A stretch of DNA of 25,517 bases, taken from CAVORB01 sp964395315 (lineage in GTDB: Bacteria; Pseudomonadota; Gammaproteobacteria; Chromatiales; Chromatiaceae). Both the position numbers and the translations under genes were made by a program. The stretch lies in the NCBI GenBank assembly GCA_964395315.1, contig CAYNBI010000054.1:1-25517 (forward strand), read 5' to 3'. Shown here one piece after another: positions 24,575-25,517 of this stretch (position 1 is the stretch's first letter; every line of letters starts with the position of its first letter). Below the pieces are notes generated by a model that saw only the letters and a list, made by a program, of their open reading frames with translations, was not told the DNA's origin and did no database searches.

Positions 24575-24752
24575 GGTGTTGTCATCTCCGATGGTGGTGT
24601 CGTCGCGGAGTCGGATGCGCGCGACGATGGTTGCAGGTCGCGTCAATAGTTTTTAGTCGAGGTGGCCGGACGGAACGGGATCTCGGACGGCGACCCCCAG
24701 TCGCCGTTCCGATCGGGCTGGCCGCGTCCGAGGAGGCGTTGGCCTTCGCCGG

Positions 24753-24968
24753 TTACTTGAGTCCGACTTTCTCGGCGGCGGACTTGGTGTTGATGTTGAG
24801 CAGTGAGTACAGGGGGCAGATGCCGACAAGGCCGGTCAAGAGGAGGACCACGCCGATCCAGCCGATCGGGTGCTGCAGGGCGAAGAAGACGTTGCCGATC
24901 AGCAGCACGCCGAGGACGACGCGAATGATGCGGTCGGTCTTGCCCATGTTGTGTTGCAAGAGGTTCAT
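24753..24968 (-). CDS. DUF2892 (YgaP-type) small membrane protein
   Basis: The 71-aa protein starts MNLLQHNMGKTDRIIR, the standard DUF2892 opening ('N.G..DR.iR'). It has two membrane segments (about 16-32 and 36-52) joined by a short turn, and ends CPLYSLLNINTKSA. In some proteins this domain is attached to a rhodanese (YgaP). Here it stands alone. A GGAG ribosome binding site is 8 bases ahead of ATG 24968, which excludes the longer start at 24986. The function is unknown, although such proteins are often linked to sulfur or metal handling. Confidence 0.9.
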   Translation of the reverse strand: MNLLQHNMGKTDRIIRVVLGVLLIGNVFFALQHPIGWIGVVLLLTGLVGICPLYSLLNINTKSAAEKVGLK

Positions 24969-25032
24969 GTGTTTGCTCCAGATCAAATGATGCCGAGTTT
25001 GGTCCGCTGTCTGCGGATCGACGAATCCCGAT

Positions 25033-25052
25033 CACCCCGTGGCGACGGGGTG
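25033..25052. terminator. Hairpin after the right-edge gene, terminator-like
   Basis: CACCCCGT (25033-25040) and ACGGGGTG (25045-25052) are an exact 8-bp inverted repeat with a GGCG loop. It lies about 60 bases beyond the stop of the minus-strand gene at 25113. There is no T-tract on the minus strand, so it may be a terminator helper or simply a stable hairpin. Confidence 0.4.
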
Positions 25053-25112
25053 GGGACGGTTATGGGTGTTTGGTCTGTCGCCCGTGGTTCAAGCCCCCAA
25101 GCGCTTACGGGT

Positions 25113-25517
25113 TCAGTCGCTTTCCCACCAGGGCCTCGCGAAGGCCTGTTTTTCCTCTTCGCTGCCCGGGGGATAGAAGCTGTGGATGGCGTCGTTGGTG
25201 TAGTAGCGCCAGAAACGATCTCCCAGGCCCTTGTTCAGTATTTCGAAGGAGCCTTGCTCGCGCTGCGCCTCGAGGAACTTGCGGTAAGCGTCCAGGGGCT
25301 CGGGGCCGCCCTGCTGGTATACGATACGTCCGCCGTATTCGCGATAAAGCGTCTGGTTGAGCTTCCATTGGCGGATGAAGGCTGCAGCCAGGGCTTGCCT
25401 GGCCTGACGCACCTCGTCCTGGTTTTCGCCGGACATCTCCCGGAGGTCGCTCTCCAGCTGGATCAGGGAGTCGCGTTCCGAGGCGAGGGCCTTGCGTTCG
25501 TCATCGCCCAGGTCCTT
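25113..25517 (-). CDS. Uncharacterised protein, C-terminal part (start beyond right edge)
   Basis: The frame is open from the right edge to a TGA at 25113-25115, giving 134 residues. The N-terminal part visible is highly charged and helical (KDLGDDERKALASERDSL, QLESDLREMSGENQDEVRQ) and probably coiled-coil. The rest contains IRQWKLNQTLYREYGGRIVY, GPEPLDAYRKFLEAQREQG and WRYYTNDAIHSFYPPGSEEE, ending PWWESD. No family is recognised. The aromatic-rich end and helical start suggest a soluble or periplasmic helical protein; export cannot be judged without the start. An in-frame ATG at 25436 could give a shorter form, but the frame stays open beyond it. Confidence 0.75.
   Translation of the reverse strand, partial: KDLGDDERKALASERDSLIQLESDLREMSGENQDEVRQARQALAAAFIRQWKLNQTLYREYGGRIVYQQGGPEPLDAYRKFLEAQREQGSFEILNKGLGDRFWRYYTNDAIHSFYPPGSEEEKQAFARPWWESD

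Overview
The window is G+C-rich (about two thirds G+C by eye). Its proteins (citrate synthase, SseA-type sulfurtransferase, RlpA, MliC/LprI, DUF362 plus a NapH-like polyferredoxin) fit a gammaproteobacterium, possibly Chromatiales/Ectothiorhodospiraceae-like. That placement is inference from protein style only. A run of 100 N with a 55-bp duplicate on each side marks a draft assembly or MAG.

Layout. 1-4.5 kb: start of an exported protein leaving the left edge; a Tat-exported DUF362 protein followed by a membrane polyferredoxin that joins NapH-like and NapG/MauM-like halves; convergent rlpA with a readable promoter and two palindromes; an AT-rich intergenic region; a small two-CBS protein. 4.5-7 kb: citrate synthase convergent with a 3-mercaptopyruvate-type sulfurtransferase. 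7.1-10.6 kb (minus): three exported proteins, namely a META-domain protein, a calycin-like protein of unknown role, and a 549-aa protein that looks like a diverged YkuD (L,D-transpeptidase) with Ser where the catalytic Cys should be. 10.8-11.5 kb (plus): an exported dual-specificity-phosphatase-like protein whose Cys-x5-Arg loop reads Cys-x5-Ser.

11.6-19.1 kb (minus) is the most striking part. It is a tight six-gene array: DUF805 membrane protein, exported kinase-like protein, exported metallophosphoesterase (stop and start overlap as TGATG), DUF6159 membrane protein, Npt/Tlc-type nucleotide exchange transporter, and a DAACS transporter fused to a periplasmic solute-binding domain. A candidate kinase outside the cytoplasm, a phosphoesterase outside the cytoplasm and an ATP/ADP-type exchanger in one operon suggest a periplasmic phosphorylation module. 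This is hypothesis, not demonstration.

19.2-21.6 kb (minus): four small envelope proteins including an LprI-MliC lysozyme-inhibitor fusion and a bacterial SH3 protein; the small gene before the fusion is broken only by the assembly gap and can be rebuilt. 21.6-22.1 kb carries no convincing gene. 22.1-24.6 kb (minus): an overlapping three-gene operon of an L,D-transpeptidase (active domain plus a degenerate second copy), a Sel1-repeat protein and an orphan amino-acid-type binding protein. 24.7-25.5 kb: a DUF2892 membrane protein and the C-terminal part of an unrecognised protein leaving the right edge. Nearly every gene from 7 kb onward is exported or in the membrane, so the window is dominated by cell-envelope functions.
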